Positions 17,402 to 25,679 are shown, counted from the first letter of the stretch. The stretch is DNA of 64,000 nt from RGIG8775 sp045128735 (GCA_045128735.1 JBGVRT010000027.1:50044-114043); one strand, 5' to 3'. Program-made: numbers and translations. The notes: a model not told the origin generated them from the sequence alone.

Positions 17402-20050
17402 ATGGATCAGAATCACGAGCTTCCAAAAACATATTCGCCCTCCGAGTTTGAGGACAGAATATACAAAAATTGGTGCGACAAGGGTTATTTTACCCCTGCA
17501 AAGGACAGCAACGCACCCAAATTCTCGGTAGTTATTCCCCCTCCCAACGTAACGGGTCAGCTTCATATGGGTCACGCCCTTGACGACACGCTTCAGGACA
17601 TTCTCGTAAGATACAAGAGAATGCAGGGCTACGACACCCTTTGGATTCCCGGTACAGACCACGCGGGCATCGCAACTCAGATAAAGGTTGAGGAAAACCT
17701 CCGCGTAAACGAGGGCCTCACACGCTACGACCTCGGCCGCGAAAAGTTCCTTGAGCGCGTTTGGGATTGGAAAAACAAATACGGCGACCGTATTATCAGC
17801 CAGCTTAAAAAGCTTGGTACGTCCTGCGACTGGACACGCGAGCGCTTCACTATGGACGAGGGCTGTTCGCGCGCGGTTCGCGAGGTTTTCGTTAACCTTT
17901 ACAATAAAGGTCTTATCTACAGAGGTCACAGAATTATAAACTGGTGTCCTCACTGCTTGACCGCGCTTTCGGACGCCGAGGTCGAGTACAAGGATATGGA
18001 CGGCAACTTCTGGCACATCCGCTACCCCATCAAGGGCGAGGACGGTCAGTTTGTTGAGATTGCTACCACCCGTCCCGAGACAATGTTCGGTGATACCGCC
18101 GTTGCGGTAAACCCCGAGGACGAGGCTACAAAGCACCTTATCGGCAAGACCCTTATTCTTCCTCTTGTTGGCAGAGAAATTCCCGTTATTGCCGACGACT
18201 ACGTTGAGATCGGCTTCGGTACGGGTTGCGTTAAGATCACTCCCGCCCACGACCCCAACGACTTCCTTGTTGGTCAGCGACACAACCTTGAGCAGATAAA
18301 GGTTATGAACGACGATGCTACTATGAACGCTCACGCAGGCAAGTATGAGGGTATGGACAGATATGCCTGCCGTAAGGCTCTTGTTGCAGACCTTGAGGCT
18401 GAGGGATACCTTATCAAGACAGTTCCCCACCCCCACAACGTAGGCGTTTGCTACCGTTGCGGTACGGTTGTTGAGCCTCTTACCTCCGACCAGTGGTTTG
18501 TTAAGATGAAGCCCCTCGCGGCACCCGCTATCGAGGCTGTTGAGAACGGAACGATCAACTTCGTTCCCGAGCGTTTCTCCAAGAACTACTTTAACTGGAT
18601 GAACAACATCCTCGACTGGTGTATCTCCCGTCAGCTCTGGTGGGGTCACAGAATTCCCGCATTCTACTGCGACGATTGCGGCGAAATGTTCGTTTCCAAG
18701 GAAGATATGACCGTCTGCCCCAAGTGCGGCAAGGCTCTTCGCCAAGACCCCGACGTGCTTGACACCTGGTTCTCGTCGGCACTCTGGCCCTTCTCAACTC
18801 TCGGCTGGCCCGACAAGACGGTTGACCTTGAGAAGTATTACCCCACAAGCGTGCTTGTAACAGGCTACGATATCATTACCTTCTGGGTATCGAGAATGAT
18901 TTTCTCGGGACTTGAGCATATGGGCAAGGAGCCTTTCTCTACCGTGTTTATCCACGGTCTTGTCCGTGACGCACAGGGCAGAAAGATGTCCAAGTCGCTT
19001 GGCAACGGAATCGACCCCCTTGAAATAATTGACAAGTACGGTGCGGACGCACTCCGCTTTGCCTTGGCTACAGGTAACTCCCCCGGAAACGATATGCGTT
19101 TCTCGGACGAGAAGATCGAGGCGGCAAGAAACTTTGCGAACAAGCTCTGGAACGCTTCGCGTTTCGTTCGTATGAACCTTACTATCGACGGAATAAAGCT
19201 TCCCGAGGAAAGCAAGCTTGCTCTTGAAGATAAGTGGATTCTCACCAAGTTCAACGCACTTGTCGCAAACGTAACCGCGGCACTTGACAAGTTTGAGGTG
19301 GGCGTTGCCCTTTCCAACATCTACGACTTTACTTGGGATATCTTCTGCGACTGGTATATCGAGCTTTCCAAGGTAAGGCTTGGCGCACAGGGAACGGAAG
19401 AAAATCTTGTGGCACAGAACGTTATCGCGTATATCCTTACGGGAACGCTCAAGCTGCTTCATCCCTTTATGCCCTTCATCACCGAGGAAATCTATCAGGC
19501 ACTTCCCCACGTTGACGAAAGCATTATGATTTCCAAGTACCCCGAGTACAACGAGGCAGAGTGCTACGCTGACGCAGGCGAGCAGATGGAGCGCATAATT
19601 TCGGCTATCAAGGCAATAAGAAACCGCCGCAGCGAAATGAATATAGTTCCCTCTCGCAAGGCAAAGGTCTATATCGCGACCAAGTATACCGACAGCTTTA
19701 ACGAAAAGACCTCGGTATTCTTCACCCGTCTTGCTTCGGCTTCGGAAATTGAGGTTGCTGAAAGCTTTGAGGGCGTAATTTCGGCTGACGACTCGGTACA
19801 GATAATCACCGACTCGGCTACTATCTTCCTTCCCCTTGCCGACATTATCGACACCGAAAAGGAACTGGCGAGACTTACGGCTGAGGAAAAGAAGCTTATC
19901 GGCGAGATTGAAAGAATCGAAAAGAAGCTTGCTAATGAAGGCTTTGTAGCAAAAGCTCCCGCGGCAGTTGTCGAGGGCGAAAAGGTTAAAATGGCTAAAT
20001 ACCGTGAAAACCTTGAGGGCGTAAGAGTGGCTATTGCTAAGCTTAAATAA
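17402..20050 (+). CDS. valS: Valine-tRNA ligase
   Basis: 882 residues, a normal length for class I ValRS. It charges tRNA-Val with valine in the cytoplasm. HMGH (residues 55-58, in PPPNVTGQLHMGHAL) is the HIGH motif, and KMSKS (about 527) lies in GRKMSKSLGNG. The editing domain sits between them (TTRPETMFGDTAVAVNP). A CxxC zinc pair (CDDCG, CPKCG) precedes the second catalytic half. A C-terminal coiled coil (ELARLTAEEKKLIGEIERI) matches the ValRS arm. The start is set by GAAAGGA nine bases upstream rather than the earlier in-frame ATG that contains this Shine-Dalgarno. Controlled by the T-box in front. Confidence 0.98.
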   Translation: MDQNHELPKTYSPSEFEDRIYKNWCDKGYFTPAKDSNAPKFSVVIPPPNVTGQLHMGHALDDTLQDILVRYKRMQGYDTLWIPGTDHAGIATQIKVEENLRVNEGLTRYDLGREKFLERVWDWKNKYGDRIISQLKKLGTSCDWTRERFTMDEGCSRAVREVFVNLYNKGLIYRGHRIINWCPHCLTALSDAEVEYKDMDGNFWHIRYPIKGEDGQFVEIATTRPETMFGDTAVAVNPEDEATKHLIGKTLILPLVGREIPVIADDYVEIGFGTGCVKITPAHDPNDFLVGQRHNLEQIKVMNDDATMNAHAGKYEGMDRYACRKALVADLEAEGYLIKTVPHPHNVGVCYRCGTVVEPLTSDQWFVKMKPLAAPAIEAVENGTINFVPERFSKNYFNWMNNILDWCISRQLWWGHRIPAFYCDDCGEMFVSKEDMTVCPKCGKALRQDPDVLDTWFSSALWPFSTLGWPDKTVDLEKYYPTSVLVTGYDIITFWVSRMIFSGLEHMGKEPFSTVFIHGLVRDAQGRKMSKSLGNGIDPLEIIDKYGADALRFALATGNSPGNDMRFSDEKIEAARNFANKLWNASRFVRMNLTIDGIKLPEESKLALEDKWILTKFNALVANVTAALDKFEVGVALSNIYDFTWDIFCDWYIELSKVRLGAQGTEENLVAQNVIAYILTGTLKLLHPFMPFITEEIYQALPHVDESIMISKYPEYNEAECYADAGEQMERIISAIKAIRNRRSEMNIVPSRKAKVYIATKYTDSFNEKTSVFFTRLASASEIEVAESFEGVISADDSVQIITDSATIFLPLADIIDTEKELARLTAEEKKLIGEIERIEKKLANEGFVAKAPAAVVEGEKVKMAKYRENLEGVRVAIAKLK

Positions 20051-20054
20051 CACC

Positions 20055-20084
20055 AAAAGGCGACGGAAATCCGTCGCCTTTTTT
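20055..20084 (+). terminator. valS terminator
   Basis: Stem AAGGCGACGG with CCGTCGCCTT, AAAT loop and T-run, directly after the valS stop. Confidence 0.92.
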
Positions 20085-20132
20085 ACGCTGTGTTCGCACC
20101 CTACAGAAAAGTTTTTGAAGGACTTACGCTCT

Positions 20133-20261
20133 CTTTTGCCTCCCTTGTCAAAGGGAGTGGAGACGAGCGCTGCGCTTGGTGGAGGGATTCCGTGTGTTTT
20201 GTACGTTTTGAATCCCCCACCGCGTTTCGCGGTCCGCCCCCTTTAACAAGGGGGGCAAAGG
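20133..20261 (+). repeat. Palindromic dispersed repeat A, copy 1
   Basis: About 129 bp with imperfect terminal inverted repeats (outer TTTGCCTCCCTTGTCAAAG against its inverse, which reads TTAACAAGG in this copy) and an inner pair around GGGATTC and GAATCCC. Each arm also contains its own small palindromes. It lies between the valS terminator and the SLOG gene. The most diverged of the four copies in the window. Confidence 0.85.
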
Positions 20262-20273
20262 TACGGCTCTTGC

Positions 20274-20603
20274 TCAACAACAAACCACCTCAACCGCCTT
20301 ACCTTTCTTTTTTGCGTAATCGGCGGTGTATTTTGCGCCTTTGGATGCGCCGTCCCAAATAACGAGAACTCTGTCTGCCGCCTCCACCATCACTTCGTTT
20401 CGCTTAAGGGGGGCGGCTTTGCCGTATCTTGCATAATTCGGGCGCAAAATCAGCTTTGAGATTTTGTGCTCATCGGCGTATTTCTCGGCAATCGTGTCCA
20501 CACCGTTTGCCCCGCCGCTTATTATCAAATCGGTATCTTCGGGAACGTATCCGCTTAAATCAAATTCCTTTATGCTTCGAGAGCCTACTATTAAAAGTTT
20601 CAT
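20274..20603 (-). CDS. SLOG/DUF2493-type small Rossmann protein
   Basis: 109 residues. MKLLIVGSRSI, then ISGGANGVDTIAEKYA and RVLVIWDGASKGAKYT match the DUF2493/YspA-like SLOG family, whose members are thought to bind nucleotides or nucleotide-derived ligands through the GGANGVD loop. Start preceded by AAGGTG. The stop comes 12 bases from dispersed repeat A copy 1. A single gene; no pathway context. Exact role unknown. Confidence 0.8.
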   Translation of the reverse strand: MKLLIVGSRSIKEFDLSGYVPEDTDLIISGGANGVDTIAEKYADEHKISKLILRPNYARYGKAAPLKRNEVMVEAADRVLVIWDGASKGAKYTADYAKKKGKAVEVVCC

Positions 20604-20747
20604 AACACCTTATACCTCATCTTGAAATTCTTATGTCTAATATAGATATTATTATTTATTTTATAATATCAATTATATTTTATCATATTAAATTTGTTTT
20701 GTAAATAGGTTATAATATTTACAATGAATAAATTTGGGAGATTCAAT

Positions 20748-20987
20748 ATGCTTGATAGTCAGTACAAAATGAATTTAATTAAAATAGGACTAAAAATTGC
20801 ATATTACAGAAAGCTTCAAGGTATGACACAAGAGGAATTGGCTGAAGCTTGCGAACTGTCGCCGGGTTACATTGCACAGCTCGAAGGCGCAAACTGCTTT
20901 TTCTGCCCTTCTCTCAAAACTCTTTTCAAGATTGCCGAGGTACTTGGAACCACCGTTTCCAAGCTTACCGATATCGACAACGATTGA
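20748..20987 (+). CDS. XRE-family helix-turn-helix regulator
   Basis: 79 residues, almost all one HTH_3 domain: LKIAYYRKLQGMTQEELAEA, then LSPGYIAQLEG for the recognition helix and LKTLFKIAEVLGTTVSKL. GGGAG seven bases upstream selects the internal ATG rather than the earlier one. A TATAAT lies at 20711-20716 with a weak -35. Probably a small repressor of itself or a neighbour; the DUF4349 lipoprotein gene follows. The 120 bases upstream are strongly AT-rich. Confidence 0.85.
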   Translation: MLDSQYKMNLIKIGLKIAYYRKLQGMTQEELAEACELSPGYIAQLEGANCFFCPSLKTLFKIAEVLGTTVSKLTDIDND

Positions 20988-21024
20988 ATTTGAAAAAATT
21001 TTTATATTTTTGGGAACTTTTGCA

Positions 21025-21069
21025 AAAAACCTCCGTCTATTAGGGTGAAAACTAAAAACGGAGGTTTTT
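21025..21069 (+). promoter_or_regulatory. Hairpin burying the Shine-Dalgarno of the DUF4349 lipoprotein gene
   Basis: A perfect 12-bp inverted repeat (AAAAACCTCCGT and its complement) with a 21-base loop. The right arm contains GGAGG, eight bases before the ATG. In mRNA starting upstream, the ribosome binding site would be paired. The 3' arm ends in TTTTT, so it could also act as a terminator for the XRE gene. Confidence 0.7.
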
Positions 21070-21072
21070 GTT

Positions 21073-22077
21073 ATGAAAAAAAGATTTTTAATTTGTGCTA
21101 CAGTTTTTACATTGGTCGTAACACTTCTCGCGTCCTGCGGTGCTACCGCTAAGGACGAAGCGTACGATATGATGGAGGATTTTAGGGGCGAAATGACCGC
21201 TTCCCCCTCGTATTCCTACGACGCCCCCACCGAGGATATGGCTTTTGGCTATGAAAACGGATACGGCGGAAAATATTACGACAAGGTTGTTGAAATGCCC
21301 GAAACCGAGTCGGTTACATCGTCCACAGGTGCAAACAACGGCGACTACAAGGAAAAGATCATCAAAAACGTAAACCTCAGCGCGCAGACTAAGGAATACG
21401 AAAAGGCGCTTGACGGTATTCTCGCCTCTCTCGCTGAAAACGGCGGATACGAGGAGTCAGTTACAAGCTCGGGCAGAAGCTACTACGCAGGCGACTACTA
21501 CACAAGAAATGCGCGTATGACTCTCCGCGTTCCTGCCGCAAATCTTGACGCTTTTCTCGGCGAAATAGGCGGACTTATCAACGTGACCTCGCAGACCTCG
21601 TCGCAGTCCAACGTAACCGCGCAGTACTACGATACGGTTGCAAGACTTGGCGTTCTTGAAGCCGAAAAAACGGCTTACGAGGAAATGCTTAAGATGGCAA
21701 AGGACGTTACCGAGGTGCTTGAGATACGCGACAGACTCTATCAGACCATTCAGGAAATAGAGGCAAGCAAAACCAAGCTGAACGTTTACGACAACAAGGT
21801 TTCCTACTCCACGGTGGTTATCAACCTTGAAGAAGTCAGGGAGTACGTTGAAGTGCCCACTGCAAAGGTCACATTCGGTCAGCGTATTTCCAACACCTTC
21901 AAGAGAAGCTGGAAGAACTTTGCCGACAACTGTCAGGACTTTGCTGTTTGGCTTGTTGGTGCGCTTCCCACGTTTGCGGTTATTATCTTCATTGCAGGCG
22001 CAGGCACGGCTATCGCCCTTATAATCAATCACAAGAGCAAAAAAGCAAGAGAAGCAAAGAAAAACGAAAACAAGTAA
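21073..22077 (+). CDS. DUF4349 lipoprotein
   Basis: 334 residues with lipobox LLASC and a Tyr/Gly/Glu-rich linker. The DUF4349 core has KIIKNVNLSAQTKEYEKAL, MTLRVPAANLDAFL, QYYDTVARLGVLEAEK, a coiled-coil stretch (EVLEIRDRLYQTIQEIEASK) and YSTVVINLEE. A transmembrane helix (WLVGALPTFAVIIFIAGAG) precedes a basic tail KKAREAKKNENK. Usual length for the family. Membrane-anchored at both ends; molecular role unknown. Confidence 0.9.
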   Translation: MKKRFLICATVFTLVVTLLASCGATAKDEAYDMMEDFRGEMTASPSYSYDAPTEDMAFGYENGYGGKYYDKVVEMPETESVTSSTGANNGDYKEKIIKNVNLSAQTKEYEKALDGILASLAENGGYEESVTSSGRSYYAGDYYTRNARMTLRVPAANLDAFLGEIGGLINVTSQTSSQSNVTAQYYDTVARLGVLEAEKTAYEEMLKMAKDVTEVLEIRDRLYQTIQEIEASKTKLNVYDNKVSYSTVVINLEEVREYVEVPTAKVTFGQRISNTFKRSWKNFADNCQDFAVWLVGALPTFAVIIFIAGAGTAIALIINHKSKKAREAKKNENK

Positions 22078-22090
22078 ATAGGTGGTTAAG

Positions 22091-22113
22091 GGGCTGTCGC
22101 TTGGCGACAGCCC
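22091..22113 (+). terminator. Hairpin after DUF4349 gene
   Basis: Perfect 10-bp stem GGGCTGTCGC with GCGACAGCCC. The T-run is poor, so termination may be partial. A near-identical stem closes the MBL gene at 22.7 kb. Confidence 0.5.
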
Positions 22114-22290
22114 TCTACGTATCGGCAAACTTGTGTTTGCGAGGGGGAACGGGGAGACGTGCCACTTTTTGTAAAAAGTGGCGCAAAAACTTTTCTGGAA
22201 GAGGCTTTTCGTTATGGTTGGACGACTTGACGTGCGTGGAAATACACCGATAAATTGGTGTTTAACGCACTATGTTAGCACAAACCGTCT

Positions 22291-22417
22291 CCTTTGCCTC
22301 CCTTGTCAAAGGGAGGGGGACCGCGGAACGCGGTGGAGGGATTCCATATTATTTCTGCGTTTTGAATCCCCCCACCACTATCGTGGTCCGCCCCCCCTTT
22401 GACAAGGGGGGCAAAGG
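22291..22417 (+). repeat. Palindromic dispersed repeat A, copy 2
   Basis: 127 bp with outer inverted arms CCTTTGCCTCCCTTGTC... and ...GACAAGGGGGGCAAAGG, inner arms around GGGATTC/GAATCCC, and a short variable centre. It closely matches copy 4 at 63.6 kb in the opposite orientation, including the centre. Confidence 0.9.
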
Positions 22418-22463
22418 AACGGCTGCAGTGCAAACACACCTTCAAACAATAATTTATCTGCCT

Positions 22464-22501
22464 CCCAAAGCCAACGACTCGGTGTTTAGCCGAGGAGTGG
22501 G
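22464..22501 (+). repeat. Hairpin module C, copy 1
   Basis: 38 nt: CCCAAAGCCAACGA, stem CTCGG, loop TGTTTAG, stem CCGAG, then GAGTGGG. The outer CCCA and TGGG can also pair. Compare copies at 63767 and 63892. Confidence 0.8.
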
Positions 22502-22695
22502 TTGTGTGGCATTATGTTTGTACAAACCATGGTGCGCTGACCTTTTGCCTGCGCGTGCTCACGCGCAAACAATAATTTATCGGCGAGCTGCCAAGCCAAA
22601 GCAAAAACTTCTTCCGGAAAGTTTTTTGCGGAGCTTTTTTCAAAAAATCGACCCGTTCTAACCGCCAAATACCAATTTATCTCCCTCGATGCATC

Positions 22696-22726
22696 AAAAA
22701 AGGGCTGTCGTGACAGCCCTTTTTTC
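22696..22726 (-). terminator. Terminator of MBL-fold gene
   Basis: AAAAAAGGGCTGTC and its inverse form a stem with T-runs on both strands. It reads directly from the MBL gene stop on the minus strand. Confidence 0.85.
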
Positions 22727-23507
22727 ATATTTCAATTTCCTTACCGTCACGAGCGGTTATCATTCCAAGCTCAGCGAGCAGCTTTTCAATCTCGTCCACA
22801 GTCATTTTATATACCGGCGGCGCAAGGTGGTTGGCAATTATTTTACCGCTTTCGTTCATTATCTTATTCTGCAACAGTGCGGTGATGATTATGCGAAGCA
22901 TAGGCGTAGAATTGTGCGTGCCGATACGGAAGTTGCCCGCGTCCTCACCCACGGTAGCGTCAAGCACTATGCCGTCAAGCTTTATTTTACGCATATACTC
23001 CCAGGTTTCGGCTCTGAACCAACCGCCGTCGCATCCGTAAAACAGACTCTTTCCGTCCTTTTCGATGATATAGTGCAAAGGCTGTTCACTTCCCACAGTA
23101 AGATGATTTGCTGGAAGTGCGGTCAGCGTTGCGCCGCCCGTCTCCCATTTCTGCATCACCTCAAGAGTATGAATCTCGATTTTTTCAAGGTCGTTTTGAT
23201 CAAGTCCAAGATTTTCAACAGCGTTTTTATGGCACCAGAAATTCAGCTTCTTATCGGTAATTTCGGCAAGTCTCAAAAGCACGCTTTTCTGAAAATGGTC
23301 GCTGTGAGAGTGGGTGAGCAAAACATCGGTCACGCCCGAAAGGTCCACTCCAAGCTTTATCGCAAAATCAACGCACTGGAAAGGAACGTCAACAAGGATA
23401 TTCGACTCAACAAGCATTGACGAGCACCTTAGCTGTCCTTCCTTGATTTCATTTTCGGGTGTTTTTATGCATATTGCCGCACCCGTGCCGAGAAATCTGG
23501 CTTTCAT
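22725..23507 (-). CDS. MBL-fold metallo-hydrolase
   Basis: 260 residues. MKARFLGTGAA opens the beta-lactamase-like fold, and LLTHSHSDHF gives the HxHxDH zinc motif. Further ligands are likely at ALPANHL, FYGCDGGWF and the C-terminal NHLAPP. Such proteins include RNase Z-like and phosphodiesterase-like enzymes; the short length and lack of an RNase Z exosite favour a small-molecule phosphodiesterase such as the PhnP type, but this is not certain. The start was placed at MKARF because the upstream in-frame extension runs through the tRNA-Leu gene. Confidence 0.88.
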   Translation of the reverse strand: MKARFLGTGAAICIKTPENEIKEGQLRCSSMLVESNILVDVPFQCVDFAIKLGVDLSGVTDVLLTHSHSDHFQKSVLLRLAEITDKKLNFWCHKNAVENLGLDQNDLEKIEIHTLEVMQKWETGGATLTALPANHLTVGSEQPLHYIIEKDGKSLFYGCDGGWFRAETWEYMRKIKLDGIVLDATVGEDAGNFRIGTHNSTPMLRIIITALLQNKIMNESGKIIANHLAPPVYKMTVDEIEKLLAELGMITARDGKEIEI

Positions 23508-23522
23508 TTTATCCCCCCAAAC

Positions 23523-23552
23523 TAAAATAAGAGACAGAGGAGCTCTGTCTCT
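23523..23552 (-). terminator. tRNA-Leu terminator
   Basis: Stem GAGACAGAG with CTCTGTCTC and a TTATTTT tail, immediately after the tRNA 3' end. Confidence 0.8.
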
Positions 23553-23553
23553 T

Positions 23554-23640
23554 TGGTGCCGGAAGCGGGGGTCGAACCCGCACGGTATCGCTACCACTGA
23601 ATTTTGAGTCCAGCACGTCTGCCAATTCCATCATTCCGGC
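23554..23640 (-). tRNA. tRNA-Leu (anticodon CAA)
   Basis: 87 bases with the 3' CCA encoded. Acceptor stem GCCGGAA with TTCCGGC, discriminator A, D-arm GGCAGACG region, anticodon loop CTCAAAA giving CAA, a long variable arm typical of class II Leu tRNAs, and T-arm GGGTTCGACCC. A promoter TTGATT-N17-TAAAAT lies just upstream (23655-23683). Confidence 0.96.
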
Positions 23641-23709
23641 AAATCACGATATATATTTTAACATATAACCGTGAAAAAATCAATAGCTTTTTCAAAAAAA
23701 TTAGGCTAA

Positions 23710-24384
23710 TCAGCCGAAATTTTTGCTATCCATATTATTTGCGTCGCCAAGTGGAACCTCTTTTTGTCCCAAACGCTGTGCAAGCATCCATTTCCAGACG
23801 TCGGGATTGCTGTAAGTGGGATCCCACGCGTTATGTCCCGTATTCGGGTAAATTGTCAGCTTAGCGTTTCCGCCGCGCTTGTTTATTCCCTCTACCATTT
23901 TCACGCTTTCTTCGCAGAAAACCGTGGGGTCATCCTCCCCGTGGAAAGCCCAGACAGGGGTATTTTTAAGCCTGCCCGAATTCCAATACATTCCTCCGCC
24001 GCACACGGGAATTACCGCCGCGAAAATATTATTAAGGCTCATCGCAATCTGCCAGGTGGCATAGCCGCCCATACTCGCTCCGATAACGCAATATCTTTCT
24101 CTGTCCACAAAGTCAAAATCAAGAACGGCTTTAGCAAATCCCTCAAGCTTTTCAAACAGGTCGAACCACACCTTACCGCTGTCGCATTGTGGCGCAAAAA
24201 TCACGCAAGGAAGCGCAATTTTCTCCATATGCCGCCAAAAAACATTATTCTTTAATTTTTCTATATCGTTTCCTATAGTACCCGCTCCGTGCAAGAAAAG
24301 CAGGGTAGGATATTTAGCATTTTTGTCGAAGTTATCAGGGTATTTGACAACGCCCCTCAACCCACACATAACAACTTCTTCCAT
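23710..24384 (-). CDS. Alpha/beta hydrolase (esterase/phospholipase-like)
   Basis: 224 residues. Oxyanion region FLHGAGTIGND, nucleophile elbow GASMGG (Ser), acid in HGEDDPTV and base in NTGHNAWD make a complete triad. The layout resembles secreted feruloyl- or acetyl-esterase-like and predicted peptidase families, but no signal peptide is visible, so it is probably cytoplasmic. The start is set by GGAGG four bases from the ATG; the gene is followed downstream by tRNA-Leu. Substrate unknown. Confidence 0.85.
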   Translation of the reverse strand: MEEVVMCGLRGVVKYPDNFDKNAKYPTLLFLHGAGTIGNDIEKLKNNVFWRHMEKIALPCVIFAPQCDSGKVWFDLFEKLEGFAKAVLDFDFVDRERYCVIGASMGGYATWQIAMSLNNIFAAVIPVCGGGMYWNSGRLKNTPVWAFHGEDDPTVFCEESVKMVEGINKRGGNAKLTIYPNTGHNAWDPTYSNPDVWKWMLAQRLGQKEVPLGDANNMDSKNFG

Positions 24385-24438
24385 AAGACCTCCAAAGAAC
24401 AAGCGGCGGCACAAGTGCCGCCGCAATGCTTTTTGAAA

Positions 24439-24915
24439 TTACTCCTCGTCGCCTTCTACAAGCTTAAGGTCGTCCTCGTCTACAAGGCAAGCAAACTTTT
24501 CGTTGCAGTTGGGGCAAACAAGATCCTCGGGATCGATATCCTCGTCGAAGTAAATAACCTCGCCGCAGGAAGGACACTTGATCTCATAATACTCCTCGTC
24601 GTCATCGCAATCGCACTCGTCGCAGTAGTCGCACTCGTCGCAATCCTCGCACTCGTCACACTCGTCGCAGTTGCCGTCGCACTCATACTCGTCATCCTCG
24701 CAAAGGTATTCCTCTACCTCGCCAAGATCCTCGTCGATCTCCTCGATGTACTCGTTAAGCTCGTCAACAGCATCCTCGAGAGTCTCGATGCGCTTAGCCA
24801 TTACGTCAACGATGTCAAGAAGAGCCGCAATAAGCTTGCCCTCCTTTGTATTCTTATCAAGCTCAAGTCCGTCAGAAAGGCCCTTGATGTATGCAGATTT
24901 TTCAATAAGATTCAT
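24439..24915 (-). CDS. CD1247-like protein with acidic Cys-rich and zinc-ribbon segments
   Basis: 158 residues. The N-terminus MNLIEKSAYIKGLSDGLELD matches the CD1247 N-terminal family of Clostridia, followed by a predicted coiled coil (MAKRIETLEDAVDELNEYI). The middle is an unusual Asp/Glu/Cys array with CDxCD spacing repeated about seven times. It ends with a zinc ribbon (CPSCG, CPNCN). Metal binding is likely. It lies 33 bases downstream of efp, probably co-transcribed. Function unknown. Confidence 0.85.
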   Translation of the reverse strand: MNLIEKSAYIKGLSDGLELDKNTKEGKLIAALLDIVDVMAKRIETLEDAVDELNEYIEEIDEDLGEVEEYLCEDDEYECDGNCDECDECEDCDECDYCDECDCDDDEEYYEIKCPSCGEVIYFDEDIDPEDLVCPNCNEKFACLVDEDDLKLVEGDEE

Positions 24916-24948
24916 AGCTTTACTTCCTTTCAAGAATTTTAAGCAAGC

Positions 24949-25506
24949 TTATGCACGGGAGAGATACTCGCCTGTTCTTGTATCAATCTTAAGAACGTCA
25001 CCCTCATTGATGAAAAGGGGAACCTTGATCTCTGCGCCTGTCTCAAGTGTTGCAGGCTTGAGTGTGTTGGTTGCTGTGTTACCTGCGAAACCGGGGTCGG
25101 TTGCTGTAACTGCAAGCTCAACGAATGTGGGGGGCTCTACTCCGAATACGTTACCCTTGTAAGAAACTATCTTGCAAACCATCTCTTCCTTAACGAACTT
25201 GAAGTTGTCAGGAAGCTTGTCGCTGTTAAGGGGAAGCATATCGAATGTTTCCTGGTCCATAAAGTAATAGAGATCGCCATCGTTATAGGAATACTGCATA
25301 TCCTTTCTTTCAATGTATGCGTTCTCAAACTTATCTGTGGGGCTGAACGTTCTTTCAATTACAGAGCCTGTAACAACGTTCTTGATCTTTGTGCGTACGA
25401 AAGCCGCACCCTTTCCGGGCTTAACGTGCTGGAACTCGATAACCTGGTATACAGAACCTTCCATATCGAATGTAATTCCATTTCTGAAATCGCCGGCTAC
25501 TACCAT
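24949..25506 (-). CDS. efp: Elongation factor P
   Basis: 185 residues, full length. It binds between the P and E sites of stalled ribosomes to promote peptide bonds at polyproline. The KOW-like N-terminal domain has HVKPGKGAAFVRTK, whose loop holds the conserved basic tip residue. The two OB domains follow with YSYNDGDLYYFMDQETF and the signature ATDPGFAGNTATNTLKPATL. GGAGG lies upstream. The CD1247-like gene follows. Confidence 0.98.
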   Translation of the reverse strand: MVVAGDFRNGITFDMEGSVYQVIEFQHVKPGKGAAFVRTKIKNVVTGSVIERTFSPTDKFENAYIERKDMQYSYNDGDLYYFMDQETFDMLPLNSDKLPDNFKFVKEEMVCKIVSYKGNVFGVEPPTFVELAVTATDPGFAGNTATNTLKPATLETGAEIKVPLFINEGDVLKIDTRTGEYLSRA

Positions 25507-25569
25507 AATAATAATCCTCCAAATGATTTAATGTCCGCGGATACTCCGCAAAATTTATTTTTACAGTTT

Positions 25570-25598
25570 ATTATACCTCATTTTTTTGTATTTTGCAA
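25570..25598 (-). promoter_or_regulatory. efp promoter
   Basis: TTGCAA, 17-base spacer, TATAAT, divergent from the yicC promoter in an AT-rich intergenic region of about 240 bases. Confidence 0.75.
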
Positions 25599-25679
25599 TA
25601 GGATTTGCAAAATTTTTCTTGCTATTTTCAAAAAAAATAAAAAAATTTTATAAATATCGAGAGAAAATTGCAATTTCGG

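Larger units (their letters stand above)
22116..22690. repeat. Intergenic mosaic of dispersed hairpin modules
   Basis: This ~570-base gene-free stretch consists of repeat modules that recur elsewhere in the window: a GCCACTTTTTG/TAAAAAGTGGC hairpin, an ATGTTAGCACAAAC tag, repeat A copy 2, the 38-nt hairpin C, and a module with CCTGCGCGTGCTCACGCGC. The 22505-22582 segment is present inverted at 61630-61708 with only a one-base indel. No coding signal was seen. Confidence 0.8.

Noticed and set aside
17363..18745. 460-codon minus-strand frame opposite valS
   Set aside because: Antisense of a certain housekeeping gene; no family features.
20133..20261. Repeat A as a terminator
   Set aside because: A separate strong valS terminator lies upstream and the element occurs in both orientations.
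22116..22690. Integron attC array or CRISPR
   Set aside because: Modules are spaced hairpins in mixed orientation with no gene cassettes, no integrase, and no regular repeat-spacer pattern.
23508..23597. Longer start for the MBL-fold protein
   Set aside because: It would translate through the tRNA-Leu gene and its terminator.
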